The translations under genes and the position numbers were made by a program. A stretch of 64,000 nt of DNA from positions 1,116,001 to 1,180,000 of the forward strand of contig OY969916.1 in NCBI GenBank assembly GCA_963704535.1, written 5' to 3'. The notes beneath the pieces were generated by a model. That model saw only the letters and a program-made list of their open reading frames with translations, was not told the DNA's origin and did no database searches. The DNA is from G963704535 sp963704535. Its GTDB lineage: Bacteria; Chloroflexota; Chloroflexia; Chloroflexales; Roseiflexaceae. Positions 15,707 to 25,390 of the stretch are shown here, one piece after another (position 1 is the stretch's first letter; each line of letters begins with the position of its first letter).

Positions 15707-18328
15707 CTACCGGAAGATCACCACCAACCGCACCGTCTCGTCCAGTAGCACCACCGTGCCATCACTCCGCACCCCGATCAGGAAGCTGTCGGCGCCTGAG
15801 ACCCCCAACGCGTCGGCGACGGTCAGCGTCACCCGGTAGGCCCCGGGCGCCCCGTACCGATGCGCCGGGTTCGGCTCGGTCGAGGTCGCCCCATCCCCGA
15901 ACTCCCACCGATAGCTCAGGCTGTCGCCCTCCGGGTCGGCCGAGGCGGCGCCGCTGAACGCCACCGTGAGCGGCTGGCCGCCCGCCGGCCCCAGCGCCGC
16001 TGCCGCCACCGGCGCGTGGTTGACGTACCTGGCCGTATGCTCGACCGGCGCCGCGCCAATCGGGACCATGCGGATGCGCTCGGTGCTGTCGTCCGACCAG
16101 GAGTTGAAACTGAGGTGGCTCTGCGTCTCCGGCGCGATGATCGTGTGTGTGGAGCCGACCACCACCGCCCGCTCCAGCGGCGTCGTCACGTCCGCGCTGT
16201 CGAGCAGCAGTTGCAGCGCCGGCGGGCTAGTGTGCAGGGTCAGGCTGGTCGTGGCCGGGCTGAGTTTCACACTGTCAGTACTGGTCAGGCCGGCCGAGTC
16301 GGTCGCGGTGAGCCGGATCTCCAGGTACGGCAGGTCCTCGTGGTCGGGCACCGGGAACGTGCCTCCCGCGACGCCGGGGTACTCCTGGACCAGGTGCTCG
16401 TGGCAATTGGTCGGGCTGTAGCAGTGGTGCAGCACGATCGACCACGTCAGCGCCCCCGCGCCGAGCGCGCCGTCCTGGGCGTCGGTCGCGTGGCCGGAGA
16501 AGGCCAGCAGATCGCCGACTTTCCAACTCATAGCGGCGACCGGCGTGTCGATCGTCGCCGCCGGCGGGGTGTTGCCGACCGAGATCACCACCGAGTCGGT
16601 GCTGGAGGCCCCCTGGCTGTCGGTGACTTTGAGCCGGATGGTCTGGTTGCCGATCTGGCTGTAGATGCGCGCCGGCCGCGAAACATTCGAGTCGTCGTAT
16701 GCCCCGTCGTCGTCGAGGTCCCAGGCGTAGCTGAGTGGGTCGCCGTCCGGGTCGTGCGAGGCGGTGCCATCGAACGTCACGTTCAGTGGCGCCGCGCCGC
16801 TGCCGGGGCTGGCCTGGGCGGCCGCGATCGGCGGCTGGTTGCCCTGGAAGTACTGGATGCGGTAGATCTTACCGCCGAAGTCGGCGTAGAACAGGTCACC
16901 ATCCGGCCCGATCCGCAGCGTCAGCGGGCCGCCGGCATCGGTCAGGAACGGCGTGCGCGTCGCCGGGTCGGGCAGCCCGTCGGCGCCCTTGAACATCACC
17001 CAGATGCCGTGGCGCCCGTAGTCGGCAAAGAACAGCGCGCCGTCGTAGGCGTCCGGGTAGGCGCCGCCCTGGTAGAACGCCAGGCCGGTGATCGCCGAGG
17101 TGCAAGGCGCGGCCGGCGAGCAGGCGTCCTCCGGCGCCATTGACTCGGCGTGGGCGTAGGCGTGGTACGGCGCGGCGGCAGCGCCCGGCTGGCCGTACAG
17201 GCTCTCGCACAACGCCAGGTTGATCCCATCGTAGACCGGCTGGCGAATAGTGCCCTCGTAGCACGGCCAGCCGAAGTTCTCGGCGTTCCCGTCGGTCGGG
17301 TCGGCGACGCGGTTGATCTCCTCCCACTTGGCCCAGCCGACATCGCTGATCCATGCCTCATTGGTGCCTGGCCGGATCGTGAAGCGGAAGGGGTTGCGTA
17401 GCCCATAGGCCACGATCCGGCGCGCGTTCGGATCGGCGCTGCCGAAGAACGGGTTGCCGGGCAGCCCGGCGCCGGTCTCCCGGTCGACCCGGATCAAGGT
17501 CCCATCGAGCGTGACAGGGTCGCCGGCGCTACGCAGGTCCTGCGAGCGCAGCGCGCCGCCCTCGGCGCTTGGCGGCGTCTGGCTGCCCCCGGCCCCAGCC
17601 GGCGGGTCGCCGCACGGGTTGGCCGGCGTGATCGAGGTATAGGTGATCAGGCTGGTGTAGCCAAGCTGGCCATAGTCGCCGGAGCTGGTGTTGGCGCCCT
17701 CGCCGGCGCTGGCGTAGAGCGCGCCGTCGGCGCCGAAGGCCAGCGCCCCAACCGAGTGGCTGGTGTACTGCTGGCACCAATCCTCGATCAGCACCTGCTC
17801 GCTGCCGGTCATCAGGCTGCCGTCGGCCTGCAAGCGCGAAAGCCGCCCGCTGACCACGCAGCCGTTCTTATTGGCGCCCGGCGGGTCGGGGCAGACATCA
17901 TTCCAGCGCGGCGCCGACCCGCCGATCGGTGCATCGTAGGTGTACAGCGTATACACATACGGCTCGGACGGGAACGCCGGGTCGAGCGCCAAGCCCAGCA
18001 GACCGTGGTCGTTCGGGCCTTTGTAGACCCTGGCGCTCAGGTCGGCGAAGGTCGTCGGCGTGGTGTCGGCGAGGCTGTCGAAGACCTTGATCTTGCCGGC
18101 CTTCTCGGCCACGAAGACCCGGCCATCGGCGGCGAATTGGAAGTCGATCGGGTTTTGCAGCCCGCTGAAGACGGTTGTGACCTGGAAGCCCGCCGGCGCG
18201 GCGGCATAGGTCGGGGCGGGCAGCGGCAGAGTCGCCCCAGGCACCAGCACCAGGGCCAGCGCGAACAGAAGCGGGAGCAGGCAGCGACCGAGCATCGACG
18301 GCCGGCCGCAAGTTAGTGGATGGTGCTG
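15707..18328 (-). CDS. Secreted PQQ-type sugar dehydrogenase-like protein with PKD domains
   Basis: 873 aa. A signal peptide (LLPLLFALALVLVPG) ends near AAAPAG. Residues ~50-440 form a glucose/sorbosone-dehydrogenase beta-propeller (NPIDFQFAADGRVFVAEKAG, NDHGLLGLALDPAF, AYGLRNPFRFTIRP, NFGWPCYEG). Two clear PKD domains follow (SHDPDGDPLSYAWDLDDDG and SADPEGDSLSYRWEFGDG) around an Ig-like middle. The family oxidises sugars outside the cell with PQQ; PKD modules mediate surface or polysaccharide contact. The start with GGAG upstream is used; earlier in-frame codons translate repeats. A diverged paralogue lies upstream on the same strand. Confidence 0.88.
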   Translation of the reverse strand, partial: QHHPLTCGRPSMLGRCLLPLLFALALVLVPGATLPLPAPTYAAAPAGFQVTTVFSGLQNPIDFQFAADGRVFVAEKAGKIKVFDSLADTTPTTFADLSARVYKGPNDHGLLGLALDPAFPSEPYVYTLYTYDAPIGGSAPRWNDVCPDPPGANKNGCVVSGRLSRLQADGSLMTGSEQVLIEDWCQQYTSHSVGALAFGADGALYASAGEGANTSSGDYGQLGYTSLITYTSITPANPCGDPPAGAGGSQTPPSAEGGALRSQDLRSAGDPVTLDGTLIRVDRETGAGLPGNPFFGSADPNARRIVAYGLRNPFRFTIRPGTNEAWISDVGWAKWEEINRVADPTDGNAENFGWPCYEGTIRQPVYDGINLALCESLYGQPGAAAAPYHAYAHAESMAPEDACSPAAPCTSAITGLAFYQGGAYPDAYDGALFFADYGRHGIWVMFKGADGLPDPATRTPFLTDAGGPLTLRIGPDGDLFYADFGGKIYRIQYFQGNQPPIAAAQASPGSGAAPLNVTFDGTASHDPDGDPLSYAWDLDDDGAYDDSNVSRPARIYSQIGNQTIRLKVTDSQGASSTDSVVISVGNTPPAATIDTPVAAMSWKVGDLLAFSGHATDAQDGALGAGALTWSIVLHHCYSPTNCHEHLVQEYPGVAGGTFPVPDHEDLPYLEIRLTATDSAGLTSTDSVKLSPATTSLTLHTSPPALQLLLDSADVTTPLERAVVVGSTHTIIAPETQSHLSFNSWSDDSTERIRMVPIGAAPVEHTARYVNHAPVAAAALGPAGGQPLTVAFSGAASADPEGDSLSYRWEFGDGATSTEPNPAHRYGAPGAYRVTLTVADALGVSGADSFLIGVRSDGTVVLLDETVRLVVIFR

Positions 18329-18349
18329 CATTGGTCTGCTCCAGAGAGA

Positions 18350-18458
18350 TTTGAAACTGTTTGAAAAGGGGGAGTTTGAGGGGGGCTTCCCCCTCAAGAA
18401 CCCCCTTTCCACCACGGACGAGGAGCGACAAATCAACCTTTTCAGACAGTCCTTTAGA
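18350..18458. repeat. MITE/REP-like element, full-length copy
   Basis: Starts AAACTGTTTGAAAAGGGGG and ends CCTTTTCAGACAGTCC, with the central palindrome TTTGAGGGGGGCTTCCCCCT and the conserved stretch CCACCACGGACGAGGAGCGA. It sits between the two sugar-dehydrogenase paralogues and abuts a heptamer hairpin. Confidence 0.85.
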
Positions 18459-18523
18459 GATTGGAGATTAGAGATTGCTGGAGCGCCGATGGCAATCTCC
18501 AATCTCCAATCTCCAATCTCTAC
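18458..18523. repeat. Heptamer-unit inverted repeat (GAGATTG type)
   Basis: Three GAGATT(G/A) units, a loop of about 20 nt, then four complementary AATCTCC units. The stop codon of the upstream minus-strand gene (18525-18527) is directly adjacent to the right arm. Confidence 0.85.
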
Positions 18524-18524
18524 A

Positions 18525-20652
18525 TTATCGAATGAGCATCGGTAGAAACAGGCTGTACTCCGACACAAAGGTCGCCGTGTAGGTCGCCGCCGCGGCGGGT
18601 GTCGTGATCGTGTGGGTGGCGGCGCCGCCGTCGGACCAGCCCAGGAAGCGCAGGCGCTGCTGGGCCGGCGCGGCGACGTGGACCTGGAAGCCCTCCCACG
18701 AGACCAGCTTCTTGGGCGTGCTGAGCGGGGCCGCGTTGATCTCCAGCCCCAGGCCGGACGGCGCGCTGGCGAAGGTCAGATCGACCTTGTGCGGGCGCAA
18801 CGTGCCGGTGATCACGCCGGGCGCTCCGAGCGAGTCCCGCGCGGTCAGCTCGATTGCTACATAACTGTTGTCGGCAGCCGGCAAGTCCTCCGGCGCGGGA
18901 GCCGTGATGGCGATATTATTGCCGGTGGCCGTCAAAAAGGGATGCGTGTGGTCGTTGTGGTGCAGGGTCAGCACCCAGGTTAGCTGCGAGTCCGGCACGT
19001 CATCCCCATCCTCGGCGTCGGCGGCATGGCCGCGCAGCACGATCGCCTGCCCGACCCGGAAGCGCAGATCGGCCGCCGGCGCGTCGATGACGGGCGTCGG
19101 CGGCGAGTTGCCCACGTCGATGCGGGCGGTCGCCGCGGCTGATACGGCGCCGTGGTTGTCGCGCACCCGCACCGTCGCCGTGTAGACCCCCGTGTCCGGG
19201 TACGTGTGCGCCGTCGTCGGGGCGCCGGTCTCGCTGGGCGCGCCCTGGTCGCCGAAGTCCCACAGGTAGGTCAGCGTATCGCCGGCGTCCGGGTCGGCGC
19301 TGGCGCCGGCGTCGAAGGTGACGGCCAGCGGCGGGGCGCCGAAGTGCGGCTCGGCGGTGAGCGCAGCCGACGGCGCGCGATTGCTGGAGCCGGTGTAGGC
19401 GATCACGCGGATCTGGTCGGTGCCTGCGTGGGTGGCGTAGTACAGCGCTTGGGTCGCCTCATACGGACCGAACGCCATGGCCGACGATGCTGCTATTGCC
19501 CAGCCCGCTCACGAACTCGGCGGCGCTGTAGCCGCCGCTACCGTTCGGCATCAGCTTGAAGATCTTGCCGCAGACATAATCGGCGAACAGGTAGGCGCCG
19601 TCGTACTCAGCCGGCCAGGCGCCGCCCGGCACGAACGCGCCGCCGGTGATCGACTTGCAGCCGGTATCGCGACCGTAGGCGTAGATCGGATTGCTCATCC
19701 CGGCCGGTGGCGCGCCGCAGTTGCTGGTCGAGCCGGGGGCGCAGAAGCCCTCGCGCGTGCTCCAGCCGTAGTCGGCGCCGGCCAGGCCCTCATCGATCTC
19801 CTCCCAGGTGTTCTCGCCCACGTCGTTGATAAAAAAGCGTGTGCCGACGGCATTGGGGTCGAAGGCCATGCGGAACGGGTTGCGTAGGCCGAAGGCATAG
19901 ATCTCCTGGCAGGTTTTGTCGGGGTCGGTGCGCGCGGCGGCATTGCAGCGGGCGCTGTTGCCGGCCACAAACGGGTTGTCGGGCGGGATGCCGCCGTCGC
20001 GGGTGATCCGCAGGATCTTGCCGGACAGCTCGTACAGGTGGCGCGCGGCCGGGTTGCCCACAAAGCAGTTGTCGTCGAGGTCGCAGCCACCGTCACCGAT
20101 GCTGACGTACAGGTAGCCGTCCTGGCCGAAATGCAGATCGCCGGCGTTATGGTTGCCGCGCGGCGAGGGAATGTTGTCGATCAGAACCACCTCGCCGACC
20201 GGGCTGACCACATTGCTGTCGGGCAGCACAAAGCGCGCCACCCGGTTGACCGGATTGTCGGGGTTGAGCGGCTCGTGGAACGGGCAGGGGACGGCCGCCT
20301 GGGCGAACTTCTTGAATGTGTAGTACAGGTAGACGAAGCGGTTGGATGCGAACTGCGGATCGACCGCCACACCGAGCAGGCCGCGCTCATTGTTCGCGCA
20401 GATCTGCGCGCTGAGATCCAGCGCCGTGTTTAGCGCACCGCCCTGGTAGACGTGGAGCTGGCCGGACTGCGAAGTGACCAGCATGCGACCGTCGGGCGTA
20501 AACGCCAACGCGGTCGGCGCCGAAACGTTGACCACCGGCGTATCGGCGAAGTTGGGCGGCACGGCGCCGACCGACCACGCGGCCGGGACGGCACCCGCGA
20601 GCAGCAGCAGCAGGCAGAGCGCCAGAGGCGCCAGGGTCAGGCGTCGGCTCAT
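18525..20652 (-). CDS. Secreted PQQ-type sugar dehydrogenase-like protein with PKD domain, one frame break
   Basis: The signal peptide LAPLALCLLLLLAGAVPAAW is followed by a glucose/sorbosone-dehydrogenase propeller (NERGLLGVAVDPQF, RGNHNAGDLHFGQDGYLYVS, YAFGLRNPFRMAFDP, DVGENTWEEIDEG) to about residue 390. The frame then shifts by one base near 19480: SGLGNSSIV continues as AMAFGPYEATQALYY in the other frame. A PKD domain (SADPDAGDTLTYLWDFGDQG) and an Ig-like region complete about 709 aa. The two parts overlap by 20 bp, as a single extra base would produce. The architecture parallels the 15707-18328 gene, so this is probably one gene with an error or recent mutation. Confidence 0.82.
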
Positions 20653-20666
20653 AGTGTGTCCATCAC

Positions 20667-20791
20667 CAAACCTGTCAGGTGCGGCCTAAGAGACTGTTTG
20701 AAAGGGGGAGTTTGAGGGGCCGCCCCTCAAGAATAACCCCACCCACATTTCATCTGCGGTTGTGCCCGCAGGCATGGGGTCTGACAGGTTT
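20667..20791. repeat. AACCTGTCAGG-type inverted repeat with a nested MITE copy
   Basis: Outer arms AAACCTGTCAGGTGCGG and GTCTGACAGGTTT match the element at 53791-53859. Between them lies a copy of the MITE/REP-like element (about 20689-20753: GAGACTGTTTGAAAGGGGG, GAGGGGCCGCCCCTC). The MITE therefore appears to have inserted into an older inverted repeat. Confidence 0.75.
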
Positions 20792-20927
20792 ACAAATCAT
20801 AGCGAACGTGCGTATGCCATAGCATCGCGAAATTGCCTCAAGGCCAGTTAAACTCCAGCCTAAAGAATGATTAAGCGCTCCTAAACATCCGTTCATCTAT
20901 GCCCGCCGAAACATCCCACGACAGACC

Positions 20928-20995
20928 CGAAACGTGAAGTGTGAAACGTGAACAACGTCCCAATCACGTTTCACGTTTCACGTTTCGCGTTTCAT
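20928..20995. repeat. Heptamer-unit inverted repeat (GTGAAAC type)
   Basis: GTGAAACGTGA-type units, loop ACAACGTCCCAATC, then four ACGTTTC-type units. Loop and arms nearly match the copy at 35881. Confidence 0.85.
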
Positions 20996-21000
20996 GGAGT

Positions 21001-21390
21001 ATGTATTTTCTGGCCCTCTTCGGGTTCTTTTTCTATGGGATCTATCAATAGTTCCGCCACCGCAACCGGCGGCGTGCCCTGGTGCTTGGCCTGGCGCTCC
21101 TGCTGGTGCCGCTGGCGAGAATTGTCGATACCCTGGTGGACCTGGGCCTGGTCGATTCGATCTACACATCCAGGATCGCGTTTCTAGGGATCGTAATCGC
21201 AATGAGCCAGGTCCTCTCACACGAGATCACCCAGACCGAGCAAGAACTGTATATCTACCAGCAGCACCTGTACGAGCTGGTCGCGACGCGCACGGTCGAG
21301 CTGACCGATGCCAACGACCAACTGGTCCAGGGGATCAACGCGCGCAAGCGGATCGACGCGGCGCTACAGCGTCGTGTCGATCAATTTTAG
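21001..21390 (+). pseudogene. Sensor kinase N-terminal remnant with internal amber stop
   Basis: From ATG 21001 the frame reads MYFLALFGFFFYGIYQ, hits TAG at 21049-21051, and continues in the same frame as FRHRNRRRALVLGLALLLVP and a second hydrophobic segment. It then runs into a coiled coil typical of sensor proteins (YELVATRTVELTDANDQLVQ, RKRIDAALQRRVDQF) and stops abruptly where a GAF or kinase domain would follow. It lies 96 bp before a NarL-type regulator, so it is probably the decayed partner kinase. Confidence 0.6.
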
Positions 21391-21486
21391 CGGCGGGGGA
21401 CACAGTAGTGGTGTGGTTATGACTGTGACGAACGGCCGGACAATACCCATCATGCCGGCCACGGCACAGTGTGGTAGGGAGAGAAT

Positions 21487-22134
21487 ATGTACCAACAGCC
21501 AATTCGGGTGATGATCGTCGATGATCACCTGCTGATGCGCGACGGATTGAACGCGCTGCTGTCAACCTTCGACGAGATCAAGGTGGTGGCCCTCGCGTCT
21601 GACAGCGAACAGGCGCTCGTGCTGTGCGCGCAGCTCCAACCGGATGTGATTCTGATGGACCTATCTATGCCAAGGATGGATGGGCCTACGGCGATCGCCC
21701 GCATCCACGGGACGTGGCCGCAGGTGCAGGTGATCGCCCTGACCAGCTTTGTGGAAGAAGCGCTGATCCGGCGAACCATCCAGGCCGGCGCGATCGGCTA
21801 CCTGCACAAAAACGTCAGCCTCCTCCAATTGGTCGAAGCGATTCATGCGGCGCGCCAGGGTCGGCCCACGATCGACGCGGCAGCGGCCCAGGTCTACATG
21901 CGAACGATAACGCGCCCACCTCACCCTGGGCATGACCTGACCGAGCGTGAGCGCGATGTGTTGTCGCTGCTGGTCGGGGGGCGTACCAATAAGGAGATCG
22001 CCGGGCAGCTCGCGCTTAGTTCAGGCACGATTCGCGTCTACGTGAGCAACATTCTCGCCAAGCTGGGCGCCACCAATCGCACCGAAGCCGCCGCGCTGGC
22101 CCGACACTATCACCTAATCGTCGAATCGGCCTGA
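21487..22134 (+). CDS. NarL/FixJ-family response regulator
   Basis: 215 aa. The receiver domain (1-125) has acidic pocket VDDH, phospho-Asp in DVILMDLSMPRMDG and Lys in YLHKNV. The C-terminal LuxR-type helix-turn-helix is LTERERDVLSLLVGGRTNKE with AGQLALSSGTIRVYVSNILA. It should bind DNA after phosphorylation. The adjacent kinase gene is a remnant, so its activating kinase must be elsewhere. Start ATG follows GGGAGAGAAT. Confidence 0.93.
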   Translation: MYQQPIRVMIVDDHLLMRDGLNALLSTFDEIKVVALASDSEQALVLCAQLQPDVILMDLSMPRMDGPTAIARIHGTWPQVQVIALTSFVEEALIRRTIQAGAIGYLHKNVSLLQLVEAIHAARQGRPTIDAAAAQVYMRTITRPPHPGHDLTERERDVLSLLVGGRTNKEIAGQLALSSGTIRVYVSNILAKLGATNRTEAAALARHYHLIVESA

Positions 22135-22153
22135 ACTGACAACCGACCCTGTC

Positions 22154-22216
22154 TTAGAAGCTGTGTGAAAAGGGGGAGTTTGAGGGGGCTTCCCGCTCAA
22201 GGACTCCTTCCACGAT
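22154..22216. repeat. MITE/REP-like element, partial copy
   Basis: TTAGAAGCTGTGTGAAAAGG, GGGAGTTTGAGGGGGCTTCC and CGCTCAAGGACTCCTTCCAC match the left and central parts of the family. It lies just upstream of the carbonic anhydrase gene. Confidence 0.8.
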
Positions 22217-22253
22217 AGAACTCTAGCGGCATCATAGAGCAAAGGAGACCAGC

Positions 22254-23156
22254 ATGAAGTCGTTCGCCAAGTTCTCGCCCTTCCCTTTGTCAGGATTCCG
22301 CGCCCTGACCCTCGCCATCGCCATCGCACTGCTCGCGTTCGGGGTGGCTGTGGCCCAGGAAGGCGTCCACTGGTCCTACGAAGGCGATACCGGCCCTGAA
22401 CACTGGGGGAGCTTGAGTCCCGATTTCGCCGCGTGCGCCCAGGGTGTCGAGCAATCGCCGATCGACATCCCCGCCGACGCCCCGCTCAGCCCGGCCGGCA
22501 TCGCGTTCCAATACCAGCCCAGCGCGGTCAATATCTTCAACAACGGGCATACGATCCAGGTCAATTATGACCAGGGCAGCTCGATCACGCTGGACGGCGC
22601 CCGCTATGACCTGGTCCAGTTCCACTTTCACGCCGCGAGCGAACACGCGATCGGCGGCCGGCACGATCCGCTGGAGATCCACTTCGTCCACCGCAACGCG
22701 CAGGGCGGGTTAGCCGTCGTGGGGGTCTTGCTGAAAGCAGGGAGCGAGAACGCCGCCTACGCGCCGGTCTTCCAGAACCTGCCCCAGCAGGCCGGCCAGC
22801 CCGCGCCGGTCGCCGGCGCGACCGTGGACGCGAACACGCTGCTGCCGGCACAGCACACCTACTGGCGCTACAATGGGTCGCTGACCACGCCGCCCTGCTC
22901 GGAGAGTGTCAAGTGGCTGGTGATGAACACGCCGGTCGAGCTGTCGGACGCGCAGCTCGCCGCGTTCACCGCGATCTTTCAGCATAATGCGCGCCCGGTG
23001 CAGCCCTTCAATGCACGCACATTCCTGGGGCCGGTGACGCTGCCGACCACCGGCGACGCGGTCGTGGCGCTGGATGGCGCGCTGGTCGGCGCCGGTGCGT
23101 TGCTGATCGCGGGTGGGTTTGCGCTGGCTTACGCCAGCCGACGAAGGGCCGCATAA
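22254..23156 (+). CDS. Exported alpha-type carbonic anhydrase
   Basis: 300 aa. An N-terminal signal (LTLAIAIALLAFGVAVAQ) is followed by the alpha-CA fold: HWSYEGDTGPEHWGSL, QSPIDI, zinc ligands in QFHFHAASEHAIGGRHDPLE and LEIHFVH, and TYWRYNGSLTTPPCSESVKW. The C-terminal hydrophobic segment LVGAGALLIAGGFALAYASR plus RRR is a membrane anchor. It interconverts CO2 and bicarbonate at the cell surface. Start ATG has AAAGGAGACC upstream. A single gene flanked by a MITE copy upstream and hairpins downstream. Confidence 0.93.
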   Translation: MKSFAKFSPFPLSGFRALTLAIAIALLAFGVAVAQEGVHWSYEGDTGPEHWGSLSPDFAACAQGVEQSPIDIPADAPLSPAGIAFQYQPSAVNIFNNGHTIQVNYDQGSSITLDGARYDLVQFHFHAASEHAIGGRHDPLEIHFVHRNAQGGLAVVGVLLKAGSENAAYAPVFQNLPQQAGQPAPVAGATVDANTLLPAQHTYWRYNGSLTTPPCSESVKWLVMNTPVELSDAQLAAFTAIFQHNARPVQPFNARTFLGPVTLPTTGDAVVALDGALVGAGALLIAGGFALAYASRRRAA

Positions 23157-23251
23157 TACGCCTGGTATCCGGCGGGGCATACGCGCAGGGCAGTGTCAGC
23201 TCCACTTGCCGCACTTTTCAAATAACAGGTGTGGTGAGGCCACAACGCCGC

Positions 23252-23376
23252 TCTTGCCTGCCCTTCGGCAAGCCCCTCCCTGCGTCGGGATTCCTCAGGA
23301 TGTTCGGCAGCAAGGTACTTTACCTATTTCATTTACCGACGATTTTCGCCGGACCGGCGAAAATCGTCGGTAAATA
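23252..23376. repeat. Long perfect hairpin element (family C, copy 1)
   Basis: A 21-bp perfect stem (23332-23352 with 23354-23374) around a one-base centre. It is preceded by about 70 bp (GCAAGCCCCTCCCTGCGTCG and GGATTCCTCAGGATGTTCGG) that match, in inverted orientation and with about five mismatches, the flank of the copy near 52791. Confidence 0.85.
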
Positions 23377-23382
23377 AAGAAG

Positions 23383-23410
23383 AGAGGGGCGATCTTTCGA
23401 TCGCCCCTCT
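23383..23410. terminator. Bidirectional hairpin between convergent genes
   Basis: A 12-bp perfect stem AGAGGGGCGATC/GATCGCCCCTCT with a TTTC loop, between the convergent carbonic anhydrase and subtilase genes. There is no T tract, so it is terminator-like in shape only. Confidence 0.5.
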
Positions 23411-23443
23411 GGCCGTCCTGATTACGTTCCGTCAGCTCAGTTC

Positions 23444-25153
23444 CTACGGAAGCGTCACATCGTCGATGAAGAAGCTGGTCGGCAGCGAGAAATCGGTGGT
23501 GGCGCTGAAGTGGATGCGCAGCGTCTGGCCGGCATAGCTGGCCAGGCTAAGGCTATCCTGGCGCCAGACGCCCGCCCCGCTGGCGTTGCTGAAGGTGCGT
23601 AGCGTCGCCACCAGCCCGCCGCTGGTGTTGTAGAGCCGTACCCGCAGGTAGTCGTAGGCGGTCGAGCCGCTCTCGCTGGTGGTCATATACCACCAGTAGC
23701 GCAGCGTCCCATTGGCCGGGATGGTCACGGTCTGATAGATCGTGTCGGTGCCGCTGTTGTAGCCGCCCAGGTAGGCGCTATACGCGCCGCTGTGCGGGCG
23801 CGTCGTATCGATCAGCTGGTAGCCGTTGGTCGAGGACTGCACCCACGGGGCGGTGCCGCTCTCGAAGCCGCCGTTGACGATCGCGCCGCCGCCCGGAGGA
23901 GGTGTGGGCGACGGCGTGGGGGTGGGCGTGGTGCCGCCGGTGACGGCGCGGTAGGCGTTGATGCGGCCGCAGGTCCAGAGGGTGCCGGTGCCGCTGATCG
24001 GATCGGAGGTGCTACAGATCCGGTCGCGGATCTGGGCGTTGGTCAGGCCCTGCGAGGACAGCAGGCCGGCCAGCCCGGCCACGTGCGGCGAGGCCATCGA
24101 GGTGCCGCTGATTGTGTTGTAGCCGCCGTTGTTCCAGGTCGAGTAGATGCCATCGCCGGGCGCTGCGACCTCGACCCAGGTGCCGTAGTTCGAGAACGAC
24201 GAGCGCGCGTCGCTGCTGGTGGTCGAGGCGACCGCGAAGCAGTTCGTGTAGGCGCCGGGGTAGGCATTGGTGGTGCTGCTGGTGTTGCTGTTGCCGGCCG
24301 CGCAGGCCAGGAAGACGCCAGCGTTCCAAGCGTAGTTGACGGCGTTCTGCAAGGTCGTGGAGCCGCTGCCACCCAAGCTCAGGTTGACCACCTTGGCGCC
24401 GTTGTCGGCGGCGTAGGTGATGCCACTAGCGACATTGGCGAGCGTGCCGCTGCCGTTGTTGTCCAGCACTCGCACGCCCATCAGCCGACAGTTGGGGCAG
24501 GTACCGGCCCCGCCGGTGCTGTTGTTGGTCTCGGCGGCCGATGTGCCGGACACGTGCGTGCCGTGGCCGTTGCCGTCCTGCGGGGTCGAGTCGTTGCTGA
24601 CGAAGTCATAGCCGCCGCCGCCCTTGGCGTCGAGATCGGCGTGGGTGTTCTGGATGCCGGTATCGACGACGGCGATCGTCACGCTGGAGCTGCCCTGGGT
24701 GACATCCCAGGCCTGGAAGGCTTGGATGACGCCCCAGGCCCACTGCTGGCTCAGGCTGGGATCGTTGGGCGTGAAGTCGGCGCTGTAGACATAGTTCGGC
24801 TCGACGTACTCGATGTGCGGGTTGTTCTTGAAGGCGTTGAGCAGCGCTTCGGCGGCGCGGGGGTTGGCCTGGCCGACGAGTGCCGAGAACTCGGCCAGAT
24901 CGCTATCCAGGGCCTGGATGCGGCTGATGAGCCGCCCGCCCCTGGCTTGGACCTCCGCAGCACGCTGTTCGGCGCGCGTGCCGGGCTTAAACTTGATCAC
25001 GAACTGGCCGGGGACCGCCGGCGCATTGACATCAACGCGAAAATCCGGCGAGGGCGGGGTGGCGAACGACGATGCTGGGATTAGTAGCATGAGTACGGCG
25101 AGCACCGACAGTAAAATAGGGATACGACGCTTCAAGGTGGTCTCCTTCTTCAT
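23444..25153 (-). CDS. Secreted subtilisin-like serine protease (S8)
   Basis: 569 aa. A signal peptide (ILLSVLAVLMLLIPASSFA) precedes an I9-type propeptide (VPGQFVIKFKPGTRAEQRA to HIEYVEPNYVY). The S8 catalytic domain has Asp in VAVVDTGIQNTHAD-type context (IAVVDTG), His in GNGHGTHVSGT, and Ser in SGTSMASPHVAGLAG. A TPTPTPSPTPPP linker leads to a C-terminal beta-sandwich (NGGFESGTAPW to FFIDDVTLP) that may bind carbohydrate or cell wall. It should act as an extracellular peptidase. Confidence 0.95.
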   Translation of the reverse strand: MKKETTLKRRIPILLSVLAVLMLLIPASSFATPPSPDFRVDVNAPAVPGQFVIKFKPGTRAEQRAAEVQARGGRLISRIQALDSDLAEFSALVGQANPRAAEALLNAFKNNPHIEYVEPNYVYSADFTPNDPSLSQQWAWGVIQAFQAWDVTQGSSSVTIAVVDTGIQNTHADLDAKGGGGYDFVSNDSTPQDGNGHGTHVSGTSAAETNNSTGGAGTCPNCRLMGVRVLDNNGSGTLANVASGITYAADNGAKVVNLSLGGSGSTTLQNAVNYAWNAGVFLACAAGNSNTSSTTNAYPGAYTNCFAVASTTSSDARSSFSNYGTWVEVAAPGDGIYSTWNNGGYNTISGTSMASPHVAGLAGLLSSQGLTNAQIRDRICSTSDPISGTGTLWTCGRINAYRAVTGGTTPTPTPSPTPPPGGGAIVNGGFESGTAPWVQSSTNGYQLIDTTRPHSGAYSAYLGGYNSGTDTIYQTVTIPANGTLRYWWYMTTSESGSTAYDYLRVRLYNTSGGLVATLRTFSNASGAGVWRQDSLSLASYAGQTLRIHFSATTDFSLPTSFFIDDVTLP

Positions 25154-25390
25154 CCCTCTTTACATTCCTTGTCAACGACCGAAGCGAGCGCGCCGACCAC
25201 TGCAACGTCGGAGTGGCTAGCAGATCCTGGGTCGGGTGGAACGTCGGCAATCCAGCCGGGCATGACACAATGAGTCTGTAGATTTCACCTCCTCTTATAT
25301 AGTATAGAGCGGCTCCGCAATCTTAAAATACCTCACCCTTTGTGTCAAGCGCGAGAATCGCACACTATCAGGTTGCGTACCAGCCTCGTC

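Noticed and set aside
18329..18568. N-terminal extension of the sugar-dehydrogenase protein
   Set aside because: The extra residues are translations of a MITE copy and a heptamer hairpin; a good start with RBS and signal peptide lies downstream.
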